Shown in pieces: positions 1-7,095 of a stretch of 9,257 bases of DNA. Every line of letters begins with the position of its first letter. Position 1 is the stretch's first letter. This stretch comes from Spirochaetia bacterium UBA5550 (GTDB taxonomy: Bacteria; Spirochaetota; UBA4802; UBA5550), in the NCBI GenBank assembly GCA_002425885.1, contig DINC01000238.1:13283-22539 (forward strand). The letters are read 5' to 3'. The notes below the pieces were generated by a model. It did no database searches, was not told the origin of the DNA, and saw nothing but the letters and a program-made list of their open reading frames with translations. The position numbers were made by a program, and so were the translations under genes.

Positions 1-223
1 ATACCTGCAATGAACCGGCTGGAGTATGAGTTTCTGCGGTGTTGTTTCACCTTTAATTACCCGTTATATTTTAACAAGTATGTAACATGTATAATTTTTT
101 TTTAATTGATGCCGGGTACAATTTTGGATTTTATATAATAGAAGATGCATATTTGTAATATAACATTTGTTGTGTGATATACGGGATGTTTTTTAAATTT
201 AACAGGATACCTGGAGAAAGTTA
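1..223. other. A+T-rich non-coding leader upstream of gltB
   Basis: No convincing gene is visible here. One plus-strand frame is open from the window edge to a stop at 103-105, but its short product has low-complexity ends and no recognisable motif. Another frame reaches a stop at 27-29 and could be the last codons of an upstream gene; this cannot be decided from the window. From about 60 onward the sequence is strongly A+T-rich, with a run of nine T at 95-103 and several TATAAT-like hexamers, as expected for a promoter and untranslated leader. No tRNA, riboswitch-like fold or strong terminator hairpin was recognised. Confidence 0.6.
106..139 (+). promoter_or_regulatory. Candidate promoter region for gltBD
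   Basis: A perfect TATAAT lies at 134-139, about 85 nt before the gltB start. The nearest -35-like hexamer, TTGATG at 106-111, is 22 nt away, longer than the usual 16-18, so the pairing is doubtful. A second perfect TATAAT at 90-95 (preceded directly by TG) and a TACAAT at 117-122 are alternatives. Some promoter must lie in this A+T-rich stretch if gltB is not co-transcribed with an unseen upstream gene, but the exact element is not settled. I saw no sigma-54 type GG-N10-GC element. Confidence 0.25.
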
Positions 224-3200
224 ATGAAGAGTTACAGGCCGGGAAAAGAGGGATTATATGATCCCCGGTATGAGCATGATTCCTGCGGAATAGGTTTTGT
301 TGCGAATATAAAAGGGAAAAAATCCTATGACATAATAAAAAGAGGACTCGAAGTCCTTGAAAGAATGACACACAGAGGCGCGGAAGGAGCAGACAACAAA
401 ACCGGCGACGGTGCAGGCATACTGATGCAGATACCCCATCTGTTTTATAAGGAGGAGTTTCCTTCTCTTCCTGAAAGCGGGGATTACGGAACCGGGCTGG
501 TTTTCCTCCCTGTTGAGAAGATCCAGGCTGACATGTGTACTGAAATTCTTGAACGTACTGCTGAAGAAGAGGGGCTCGAAATAATAGGATGGAGAGATAT
601 TAGGGTCGATAGTACGGTTGTGGGTGATATTGCCCGTAAAGCGGAGCCTGTGATGAAGCAGGTCTTTATTAAAAAGAGAGCCGGTGCTGAACTGAATCTT
701 GAATTGAAGCTCTATGTTGTGCGAAAGCTTACTGAAAGCAGAGTTGCCGGGCTTACCGGTATAAATGTTTCAGCTTTTTATATCCCTTCACTTTCATCGC
801 GTACAATAGTGTACAAGGGTATGCTGATGCCCGGGCAGGTGAAGCCCTACTTCAAAGACCTTCAGGATGACAGGGTGGAGAGCGCAATGGCGCTTGTGCA
901 TTCCAGGTTCAGCACAAACACATTCCCATCCTGGGACCTTGCGCAGCCTTTCCGGCTCCTTGCGCATAACGGTGAGATTAATACTGTTAAGGGTAACAGG
1001 TTCTGGATGGAGGCCAGGGAAGCGGATCTATATTCGGATATTCTTGGCGATGACGTGAAAAAGATTCTTCCGGTAATTGAAAAGGGGAAGAGCGATTCAG
1101 CGTCATTTGATAATGCCCTTGAACTTCTTGTTGCAGGGGGCAGATCAATTCCCCATGCACTGATGATGATGATCCCTGAATCGTGGAATGACAAAAATCC
1201 TATACCCGACTACCTGAAATTTTTCTATGAATATCATTCAACATTTATGGAGCCATGGGACGGACCCGCATCAATGGTTTTCTGTGATGGCAGATATATT
1301 GGCGGAACACTGGACAGGAACGGGCTCAGGCCTTCGCGTTATGTGGTAACAAAAGATAATATGATTGTAATGGGTTCTGAAGTGGGTGTGCAGAATTTCA
1401 GGCCGGATGATGTGGCGTATAAGGGGAGGCTTATGCCGGGAAAACTCCTCCTTGTTGATACTGTCGAAGGGAGAATAATCCCTGACGCAGAGGTGAAGCA
1501 GAATATTGCAATGAGTAAACCCTACAGGGAATGGGTGGAGAACAACAGAATCAATCTTGATGATATTCCTGAACCGGAGAACATAGCGGTGGAGATCAGT
1601 GCTGATATTCTTCATCAGCAGAGAGTCGCCTTCGGGTATAACAGGGAGGATATAGAGGATATAATAATCCCCATGGCAGCAACAGCCCAGGAACCGGTGG
1701 GTTCAATGGGTACAGATACACCTCTTGCTGTTTTTTCGGATAAACCGCAGCCTCTTTTCAATTACTTTAAACAGGTTTTTGCGCAGGTTACAAACCCTGC
1801 TATTGATGCCATAAGGGAGGAGCTTGTAATGAGCCTTACCAGCTATATGGGGTCGAGAAAGAACCTTCTGGATGAAGGGCCTGAACATTGCAGCATGCTT
1901 AAATACCTGCGGCCTGTTTTCACGAACGGGGAACTGGCAAAAATAATTGAGAGCAGCAATCCTCAGATACAGACATCAGTTATTGACGCTGTATTCCCTG
2001 CTGAAAAAGACTCAGGTATTCTTGAAAAGAGACTTGATGAGATCTGTCTTGAAGCTGAGAGGGCAGTGGATGAAGGGCATAATATTATTATTCTATCTGA
2101 CAGAAAAGCCGGCAATGGAAGGGCCGCGATCCCGTCTTTGCTGGTGTGCTCTGCGGTACATCATCATCTTATTAAAACAAAAAAGCGGACAAGGGCGGGG
2201 ATAATAATAGAGAGCGGCGAGCCCCGTGAGGTTATGCATTATGCTCTGCTCATAGGGTATGGGGCTGATGCAATTAATCCTTATATCGCATTCGCCACGA
2301 TATATGAGTTGGAAAAGAATGGAAAAATCAGGTCCGGAGGTGGCTACAGCGAGCTTGAATATAATTATATAAAATCAATAAGCAAGGGCCTTCTCAAGAT
2401 TTTTTCAAAGATGGGTACATCCACAATCAGGAGCTATCGCGGCGCACAGGTTTTTGAAGCTGTGGGCCTCTCCGGTAATGTTATTTCCAGGTATTTTCCC
2501 GGAACTTCATCAAGAATTTCAGGCGTAGATACTGACCGGATTGCTATTGAATCGATCATGAAGAACCATAAAGCCTACACTGAAAAGGTCAGGCTTCTTG
2601 AATCCGAGGGTGTATACAGCTACAGGAAGAGCGGAGAGAATCATGCGTGGAATCCCGAAACCATATATATGCTTCAGTGGGCAACAAGGAACAATGACTA
2701 TGTGAAGTATAAGGAGTTTACATCAATTGTTGACGGCCAGAACCGTAAACCTCATTTTATCAGGGGGCTCTTCGATTTAAATACCTTCAGGCCCATACCG
2801 GTTGATGATGTGGAACCTGTTGCAGAAATTATGAAGCGTTTAACAACAGGAGCAATGTCATTCGGTTCAATAAGCAAAGAGGCACACGAAGCCATTGCCA
2901 TAGCGATGAACTCGATTCAGGGGAGGAGCAACAGCGGTGAAGGTGGTGAAGACCCTGAAAGATTTAAAAGGAGGCCTGACGGAACCTCCGCGCGAAGCGC
3001 GATTAAGCAGGTTGCTTCAGGACGTTTCGGTGTAACAAGTAATTATCTTGCCAACGCAGATGAGATTCAGATTAAAGTGGCGCAGGGTGCCAAGCCCGGT
3101 GAAGGGGGGCAGCTTCCGGGATATAAAGTTGACGGAATAATTGCCAGAACAAGACATTCAACTCCCGGCGTTACCCTGATATCTCCTCCGCCTCATCATG

Positions 3201-4768
3201 ATATATATTCAATAGAGGATCTTGCTCAGCTTATTTTTGATTTAAAAAACGCTAATCCTTCAGCGCGAATAAGCGTGAAGCTTGTGTCTGAGTCCGGTGT
3301 GGGTACCATCGCTTCAGGAGTGGCAAAAGCACATGCTGATAATATACTTATAAGCGGATATGACGGCGGTACAGGCGCCAGTCCGGTCAGTTCAATCAAA
3401 CATGCGGGGCTCCCCTGGGAGATTGGGCTTTCTGAAACCCACCAGACCCTTGTTAAGAATGATCTTCGCGGAAGGGTAAGGCTTCAGACTGACGGACAGC
3501 TTAAAACCGGCAGGGATATAGTGATTGCCGGCATGCTCGGAGCCGAGGAGTTCGGTTTCGGTACCGGCGTACTGATTGTACTTGGATGTGTAATGATGCG
3601 TAAGTGTCATATGAATACATGTCCAGTGGGCGTTGCTACGCAGGATCCTGATTTACGCAAAAGATTTAAAGGTAAGCCTGAGTATATAATTAATTACTTC
3701 AGATTTATGGCGCAGGAGATCCGTGAGATAATGGCCTCTGTGGGTATCAGGAGGTTTGATGATCTTATCGGCAGAACAGATCTCCTTATCCCGCGTAAAA
3801 TTGATCACTGGAAAGCCGCTTCTGTTGATACTTCGGCAATTATCCACAGGCCGGCTGAAGCTGATATATATGCAGTCTGCTGCGTGAAGGATCAGAAACA
3901 TAAGATCGACAGTGTGCTTGACAGAAAACTCATCGAAAGAGTTAAACCCGCCCTTGAGGCGGATAGAGAAGTGAATGCCTATCTTGAAATGCCTATAAGC
4001 AACACTGACAGATCTGTGGGCGCCATGCTCTCCTATGAAATATCAAAAAAATATGGAGAGGCAGGGCTCCCCACTGATTCAGTGCAGTGCACATTTCATG
4101 GAAGCGCGGGACAGAGCTTCGGAGCTTTCCTCGCAAAAGGTGTGACCTTCAGGCTGGAAGGTGATGCCAATGACTACTTCGGCAAAGGGCTCTCAGGGGG
4201 GAGGCTTATAGTTGTGCCCCCTGCCGGTTCCGGATTTAAAGCGGAAGAGAGCGTAATCATCGGCAACACCGTATTATATGGAGCTACAGGCGGTGAGGCC
4301 TATGTTCATGGTATAGCGGGGGAGAGGTTCTGCGTCAGAAACAGCGGCGCCCTCGCTGTTGTTGAGGGCACCGGTGATCACTGCGCCGAGTATATGACAG
4401 GTGGCCGCGTGATTGTCCTCGGAAAAGTCGGACGGAATTTCGCAGCAGGTATGAGCGGAGGCATAGCGTTTGTTCTTGATATGGATGGCAATTTCGATTT
4501 TTTCTGCAATAAAGGTATGGTGGAACTTTCACAGGTAAGGGATTATGATGATCAGGATTTTATTTTAGAGATGCTGAAAAAGCATATACACTATACTGAC
4601 AGTGCCCTGGCAAAGAATATAATCATGAAGTGGTATGACTATCTCCCGAAATTTGTAAGGGTGCTGCCGCTTGAATACAAACGCGCTATGAATGAAATGA
4701 AGATCAGCCTCATAGATGAGAAGCTGAAAGCCATAAGGGAAGAAGAACAGATTATGGAGAGTTACTAA
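224..4768 (+). CDS. gltB: Glutamate synthase (NADPH) large/alpha subunit
   Basis: This is the large subunit of GOGAT. It hydrolyses glutamine and channels the ammonia to 2-oxoglutarate, making glutamate in the cytoplasm together with GltD. At 1514 residues it is full length. An apparent propeptide of 20 residues precedes Cys21 (DSCGIGF), the expected N-terminal nucleophile. The class II glutaminase domain spans about 21-440, with Arg51 (HRGAEGADN) and the H-N-G-E-I-N-T oxyanion region around Asn249. A central domain follows (about 480-780). The FMN-binding synthase domain (about 850-1200) carries SGEGGEDPERF at 904-914 and SGYDGGTGA at 1044-1052. Three cysteines, 1122, 1128 and 1133 (C-x5-C-x4-C), match the family's 3Fe-4S ligands. 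The C-terminal GxGxG beta-helix domain spans about 1288-1420. Subtracting 20 residues puts Arg at 31 and the cluster cysteines at 1102/1108/1113, the numbering I recall for the Azospirillum enzyme. The ATG follows GGAGA (213-217) by 6 nt. The stop abuts gltD. Confidence 0.98.
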   Translation: MKSYRPGKEGLYDPRYEHDSCGIGFVANIKGKKSYDIIKRGLEVLERMTHRGAEGADNKTGDGAGILMQIPHLFYKEEFPSLPESGDYGTGLVFLPVEKIQADMCTEILERTAEEEGLEIIGWRDIRVDSTVVGDIARKAEPVMKQVFIKKRAGAELNLELKLYVVRKLTESRVAGLTGINVSAFYIPSLSSRTIVYKGMLMPGQVKPYFKDLQDDRVESAMALVHSRFSTNTFPSWDLAQPFRLLAHNGEINTVKGNRFWMEAREADLYSDILGDDVKKILPVIEKGKSDSASFDNALELLVAGGRSIPHALMMMIPESWNDKNPIPDYLKFFYEYHSTFMEPWDGPASMVFCDGRYIGGTLDRNGLRPSRYVVTKDNMIVMGSEVGVQNFRPDDVAYKGRLMPGKLLLVDTVEGRIIPDAEVKQNIAMSKPYREWVENNRINLDDIPEPENIAVEISADILHQQRVAFGYNREDIEDIIIPMAATAQEPVGSMGTDTPLAVFSDKPQPLFNYFKQVFAQVTNPAIDAIREELVMSLTSYMGSRKNLLDEGPEHCSMLKYLRPVFTNGELAKIIESSNPQIQTSVIDAVFPAEKDSGILEKRLDEICLEAERAVDEGHNIIILSDRKAGNGRAAIPSLLVCSAVHHHLIKTKKRTRAGIIIESGEPREVMHYALLIGYGADAINPYIAFATIYELEKNGKIRSGGGYSELEYNYIKSISKGLLKIFSKMGTSTIRSYRGAQVFEAVGLSGNVISRYFPGTSSRISGVDTDRIAIESIMKNHKAYTEKVRLLESEGVYSYRKSGENHAWNPETIYMLQWATRNNDYVKYKEFTSIVDGQNRKPHFIRGLFDLNTFRPIPVDDVEPVAEIMKRLTTGAMSFGSISKEAHEAIAIAMNSIQGRSNSGEGGEDPERFKRRPDGTSARSAIKQVASGRFGVTSNYLANADEIQIKVAQGAKPGEGGQLPGYKVDGIIARTRHSTPGVTLISPPPHHDIYSIEDLAQLIFDLKNANPSARISVKLVSESGVGTIASGVAKAHADNILISGYDGGTGASPVSSIKHAGLPWEIGLSETHQTLVKNDLRGRVRLQTDGQLKTGRDIVIAGMLGAEEFGFGTGVLIVLGCVMMRKCHMNTCPVGVATQDPDLRKRFKGKPEYIINYFRFMAQEIREIMASVGIRRFDDLIGRTDLLIPRKIDHWKAASVDTSAIIHRPAEADIYAVCCVKDQKHKIDSVLDRKLIERVKPALEADREVNAYLEMPISNTDRSVGAMLSYEISKKYGEAGLPTDSVQCTFHGSAGQSFGAFLAKGVTFRLEGDANDYFGKGLSGGRLIVVPPAGSGFKAEESVIIGNTVLYGATGGEAYVHGIAGERFCVRNSGALAVVEGTGDHCAEYMTGGRVIVLGKVGRNFAAGMSGGIAFVLDMDGNFDFFCNKGMVELSQVRDYDDQDFILEMLKKHIHYTDSALAKNIIMKWYDYLPKFVRVLPLEYKRAMNEMKISLIDEKLKAIREEEQIMESY

Positions 4769-4771
4769 ATG
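4756..4771 (+). promoter_or_regulatory. gltB-gltD junction: internal SD and coupled stop/start
   Basis: The gltB stop TAA (4766-4768) is followed immediately by the gltD ATG (4769-4771). The gltD Shine-Dalgarno GGAGA (4756-4760) lies inside the last gltB codons. This favours translational coupling, suited to a complex that needs the two subunits in equal amounts. Confidence 0.85.
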
Positions 4772-6193
4772 GGAGATCCGAAAGGTTTTTTGAATATAAA
4801 GAGGATGGAGTCCGGCTACAGGCCTGTTGAAGAGAGAGTCAATGACTACAGGGAGGTTGAACGTCTCCTCCCCGATGCTCAGAGGAAACTTCAGGCAGGT
4901 AGATGCATGGACTGCGGAGTCCCTTTCTGTCACTGGGGGTGCCCCGTGGGAAACATCATGCCTGAGTGGCAGGATATGATCTTCCGTGAAGAGTGGAAAG
5001 CAGCTTATGAAATACTGAGGGAGACAAACAACTTCCCTGAGTTTACGGGGAGGGTCTGTCCTGCACCCTGCGAAGCATCATGTGTCCTCTCAATAAATGA
5101 TGAGCCTGTGACCATAAGGCAAAATGAACTTGCTGTAATTGAAAAGGCATTCGAGCTGGGCTATGTGAAACCTGAGCCTCCTGAAAAGCGTACCGGAAAA
5201 AAAGTTGCAGTTGTGGGGAGCGGACCCGCTGGCCTTGCCTGCGCAGATATACTTAATAAATACGGACATAGCGTTACTGTTTTTGAAGCTGAAGACAGTA
5301 TAGGCGGTTATCTCAGGTTTGGAATACCAGATTTTAAACTGGATAAAAAAGTTATAGATAGAAGAATAGATATCCTGACATCTGAAGGGATTGTTTTTAG
5401 AACCGGTGTTAAAATCGGCACTGATATTACAGCCTCTGATCTTGTTAACAGGTACGATGCAGTTATGCTCGCCATTGGCGCGAGAAAATCGAGAGACCTT
5501 GATATAGGTGGAAGGAGCCTCTCAGGGATACATTTCGCCATGGATTACCTGGCGCAGCAGAACAGAAGGGTAAGGGGAGATCTGATACCTGAGGATAAAC
5601 TGATAAGCCCTTTAAACAAAAAGGTGGTTGTAATCGGCGGCGGCGATACAGGATCGGATTGTGTGGGCAATGCAAACAGGCAGGGAGCAAGCAGCATCAC
5701 TCAGATTGAAATCCTCCCTGAGCCTCCGGCGCACAGAACTGCCGGGGAACCCTGGCCGCTCTGGCCCAGACTGAAAAAAACATCAAGCTCGCACGAAGAG
5801 GGTTGTGACCGTCTCTGGTGTGTCAGGACAATACGGTTCTACGGCGATAACGGCGAGGTGAAAGGTATTAACGCTGTGCGTGTAACATGGGAGAAACTTG
5901 CGGACGGCAGAATGGAGATGAGGGACATCCCCGGTTCAGGGTTTGACATCCCTGCTGACCTTGTGCTTCTTTCAATGGGGTTCATCCATCCTGAACATAA
6001 GGGTATAATCGAAGATATTAATCCCGCCCTTGATAAAAACGGAAATATTGTTGTGGATGATGAGTATATGACTTCAGCAAAAGGTGTATTCTCCGCAGGT
6101 GATTCAGTCAGGGGAGCATCTCTTGTTGTCTGGGCAATCCATCAGGGGCGTGAAGCTGCCAGGGGAATTAACAGATACCTTATGGTGAAATAA
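4769..6193 (+). CDS. gltD: Glutamate synthase (NADPH) small/beta subunit
   Basis: This is the electron-input subunit of GOGAT. It oxidises NADPH at FAD and passes electrons through iron-sulfur clusters to the FMN of GltB. At 474 residues it has typical length. The N-terminal cysteine-rich domain carries C46-x2-C49-x4-C54-x3-C58-P and a second group C97-x3-C101-x3-C105, matching the 4Fe-4S-binding region of the GltD/dihydropyrimidine dehydrogenase-type family. The FAD Rossmann motif VAVVGSGPAG is at 146-155. The NAD(P)H-binding motif VVVIGGGDTGSDCVG is at 286-300, followed by N303-R304-Q305-G306, where the Arg is consistent with NADPH preference (inference). The conserved C-terminal FAD contact GVFSAGDSVRG lies at 439-449, then the closing helix. 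No key residue is missing. It is coupled directly to gltB; the next gene begins 52 nt downstream without an evident terminator. Confidence 0.97.
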   Translation: MGDPKGFLNIKRMESGYRPVEERVNDYREVERLLPDAQRKLQAGRCMDCGVPFCHWGCPVGNIMPEWQDMIFREEWKAAYEILRETNNFPEFTGRVCPAPCEASCVLSINDEPVTIRQNELAVIEKAFELGYVKPEPPEKRTGKKVAVVGSGPAGLACADILNKYGHSVTVFEAEDSIGGYLRFGIPDFKLDKKVIDRRIDILTSEGIVFRTGVKIGTDITASDLVNRYDAVMLAIGARKSRDLDIGGRSLSGIHFAMDYLAQQNRRVRGDLIPEDKLISPLNKKVVVIGGGDTGSDCVGNANRQGASSITQIEILPEPPAHRTAGEPWPLWPRLKKTSSSHEEGCDRLWCVRTIRFYGDNGEVKGINAVRVTWEKLADGRMEMRDIPGSGFDIPADLVLLSMGFIHPEHKGIIEDINPALDKNGNIVVDDEYMTSAKGVFSAGDSVRGASLVVWAIHQGREAARGINRYLMVK

Positions 6194-6200
6194 ATTTACT

Positions 6201-6229
6201 CTTGACTCGATCAGTTCAAGGGTAATAAT
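6201..6229 (+). promoter_or_regulatory. Candidate promoter/operator before the ankyrin gene
   Basis: The 52-nt gap between gltD and the ankyrin gene contains TTGACT (6202-6207) and AATAAT (6224-6229), spaced 16 nt, a plausible sigma-70-type pair. An imperfect dyad covers 6201-6220: CTTGA and TCAAG arms around a central GATC, with 7 of 10 symmetric positions matching. A start from this promoter would give a very short leader overlapping the GGGGAGA ribosome binding site. It has no downstream T-run, so it is unlikely to be a terminator. It may be an operator or may be chance. Confidence 0.3.
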
Positions 6230-6245
6230 CGGGGAGATTCTGATA

Positions 6246-6959
6246 ATGGCGGTAATTACAATGTGTCTCTCCAAAAATTTTTATTTATTTCTTGCAGCCT
6301 TCATCCTCTGTTCAGGTTTAATTGCCGCTGCATCTGAAAAGTTCCCCTACGGGGGATCTTCTGCAAGGGAATTCACTTATACCGGAGAGAATCCCCTCCT
6401 CGCTGCTGTGACAAAAGGGGATGCTGACACAGTGAAATCTTTCCTGGAAAAAGGGATTTCTGCAAACTCGCGGGGAGAGAATGATGCAACACCCCTTACA
6501 ATAGCGGCCTATGGAGGACATACGGGTATAGTGAAACTCCTCCTTGAGAATGATGCCAGCCCAAATCAGAGAGACGGGAACGGCAGCACTGCTCTTACAA
6601 TAGCAGCGCGGTATGGCTATACAGATATGGTTAAAATTCTCCTCGCTCACGGAATCTCCGTACACATAAGGGACACTAAAGGTAATTCAGCGCTGATAAT
6701 CGCATCACTGAGCGGTTATACTGATATTGTAAAACTGCTGCTTTCCCGTGGCGCTGTTATCGATTCACGGGGAGAGAATGATATTACTCCCCTTATGGCT
6801 GCTTCAGAACATGGACATCTTGATACTGTAAAATTTCTCCTGTCTAAAGGAGCGCGGGTAAATTCGGAAAACAGCAGCGGGCAGAGAGCCCTGTACATTG
6901 CATTGGAAAACAAACATCCTGAAGTCGCAGAACTTCTTAAAAAAGCCGGGGCTAAATAA
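6246..6959 (+). CDS. Exported ankyrin-repeat protein
   Basis: The protein has 237 residues. Residues 1 to about 29 look like a signal peptide: a hydrophobic stretch NFYLFLAAFI...LIAAA with likely cleavage near A28/A29, so the protein is probably periplasmic. The rest is ankyrin repeats of 33 residues: repeat 1 at about 48-78, repeats 2-5 at about 79-111, 112-145, 146-178 and 179-211, and a shorter capping repeat to the end. Diagnostic cores include TPLTIAAYGGHTGIVKLLL and TPLMAASEHGHLDTVKFLL. Ankyrin repeats bind protein partners; no enzymatic domain is present, so the partner is unknown. Repeats 2 and 5 share SRGEND and a 15-bp identical DNA stretch 297 bp apart, indicating an internal three-repeat duplication. 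The ATG at 6246 follows GGGGAGA (6231-6237) by 8 nt, a better start than the in-frame ATG at 6261. It may be co-transcribed with gltBD or have its own promoter. Confidence 0.9.
   Translation: MAVITMCLSKNFYLFLAAFILCSGLIAAASEKFPYGGSSAREFTYTGENPLLAAVTKGDADTVKSFLEKGISANSRGENDATPLTIAAYGGHTGIVKLLLENDASPNQRDGNGSTALTIAARYGYTDMVKILLAHGISVHIRDTKGNSALIIASLSGYTDIVKLLLSRGAVIDSRGENDITPLMAASEHGHLDTVKFLLSKGARVNSENSSGQRALYIALENKHPEVAELLKKAGAK
6471..6782 (+). repeat. Intragenic direct repeat (two 15-bp copies, 297 bp apart)
   Basis: CGGGGAGAGAATGAT occurs at 6471-6485 and again at 6768-6782, in the same reading frame. The 297-bp offset equals nine times 33, or exactly three 33-residue ankyrin units. It marks the same place in repeats 2 and 5 and points to block duplication within the gene. 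Confidence 0.8.
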
Positions 6960-7095
6960 ACAGTTAATTCAGCCTTAAAGATTAATTAAATTAGAGCATA
7001 AAAAAAGTTCTTGCCTGAAACTCTCTTTCTTATTCCCGTTGTAAGTTGTTAATTAATCAGTCATTTAAATTTAATATATATAGTTGAGGATTTTG
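6960..7095 (+). promoter_or_regulatory. A+T-rich intergenic region with possible promoter for the DUF2279 gene
   Basis: This spacer separates the ankyrin stop codon from the ATG of the next gene. It is A+T-rich, with TAATATATATAG at 7072-7083 as a possible -10 region and TTGTTA (7046-7051) or TTGTAA (7039-7044) as poor -35 candidates at non-ideal spacing. A perfect 10-bp inverted repeat, GATTAATTAA (6980-6989) and TTAATTAATC (7049-7058), brackets the middle of the spacer. No G+C-rich terminator hairpin is present. The ribosome binding site GAGGA (7086-7090) lies 5 nt before the ATG. Confidence 0.35.

Noticed and set aside
71..103. Possible intrinsic terminator with nine T at 95-103
   Set aside because: The bases before the T-run do not form a convincing G+C-rich hairpin; only weak A+T pairing is possible.
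1..105. Open frame from the window edge to a stop at 103-105
   Set aside because: About 34 codons ending in a T-run translated as Ile/Phe, with no motif. It is more likely non-coding, and a truncated upstream gene cannot be shown.
862..1194. Minus-strand open frame of 110 codons inside gltB
   Set aside because: It lies antisense to the conserved glutaminase domain, has no ribosome binding site I can see and no recognisable motif. It is a shadow of gltB codon use.
4565..4933. Minus-strand open frame of 122 codons across the gltB-gltD junction
   Set aside because: It overlaps two certain genes, including the GltD cysteine motif, and its translation looks random.
6194..6245. Terminator after gltD
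   Set aside because: The only dyad has 5-bp arms with a 10-nt centre and no T-run. It is better treated as a possible operator.
6297..6320. Lipoprotein signal (Cys22 in FILCSG) in the ankyrin protein
   Set aside because: The residues before Cys (Phe-Ile-Leu) do not fit a lipobox, which needs a small residue directly before Cys. A signal peptidase I site after the Ala run is better.
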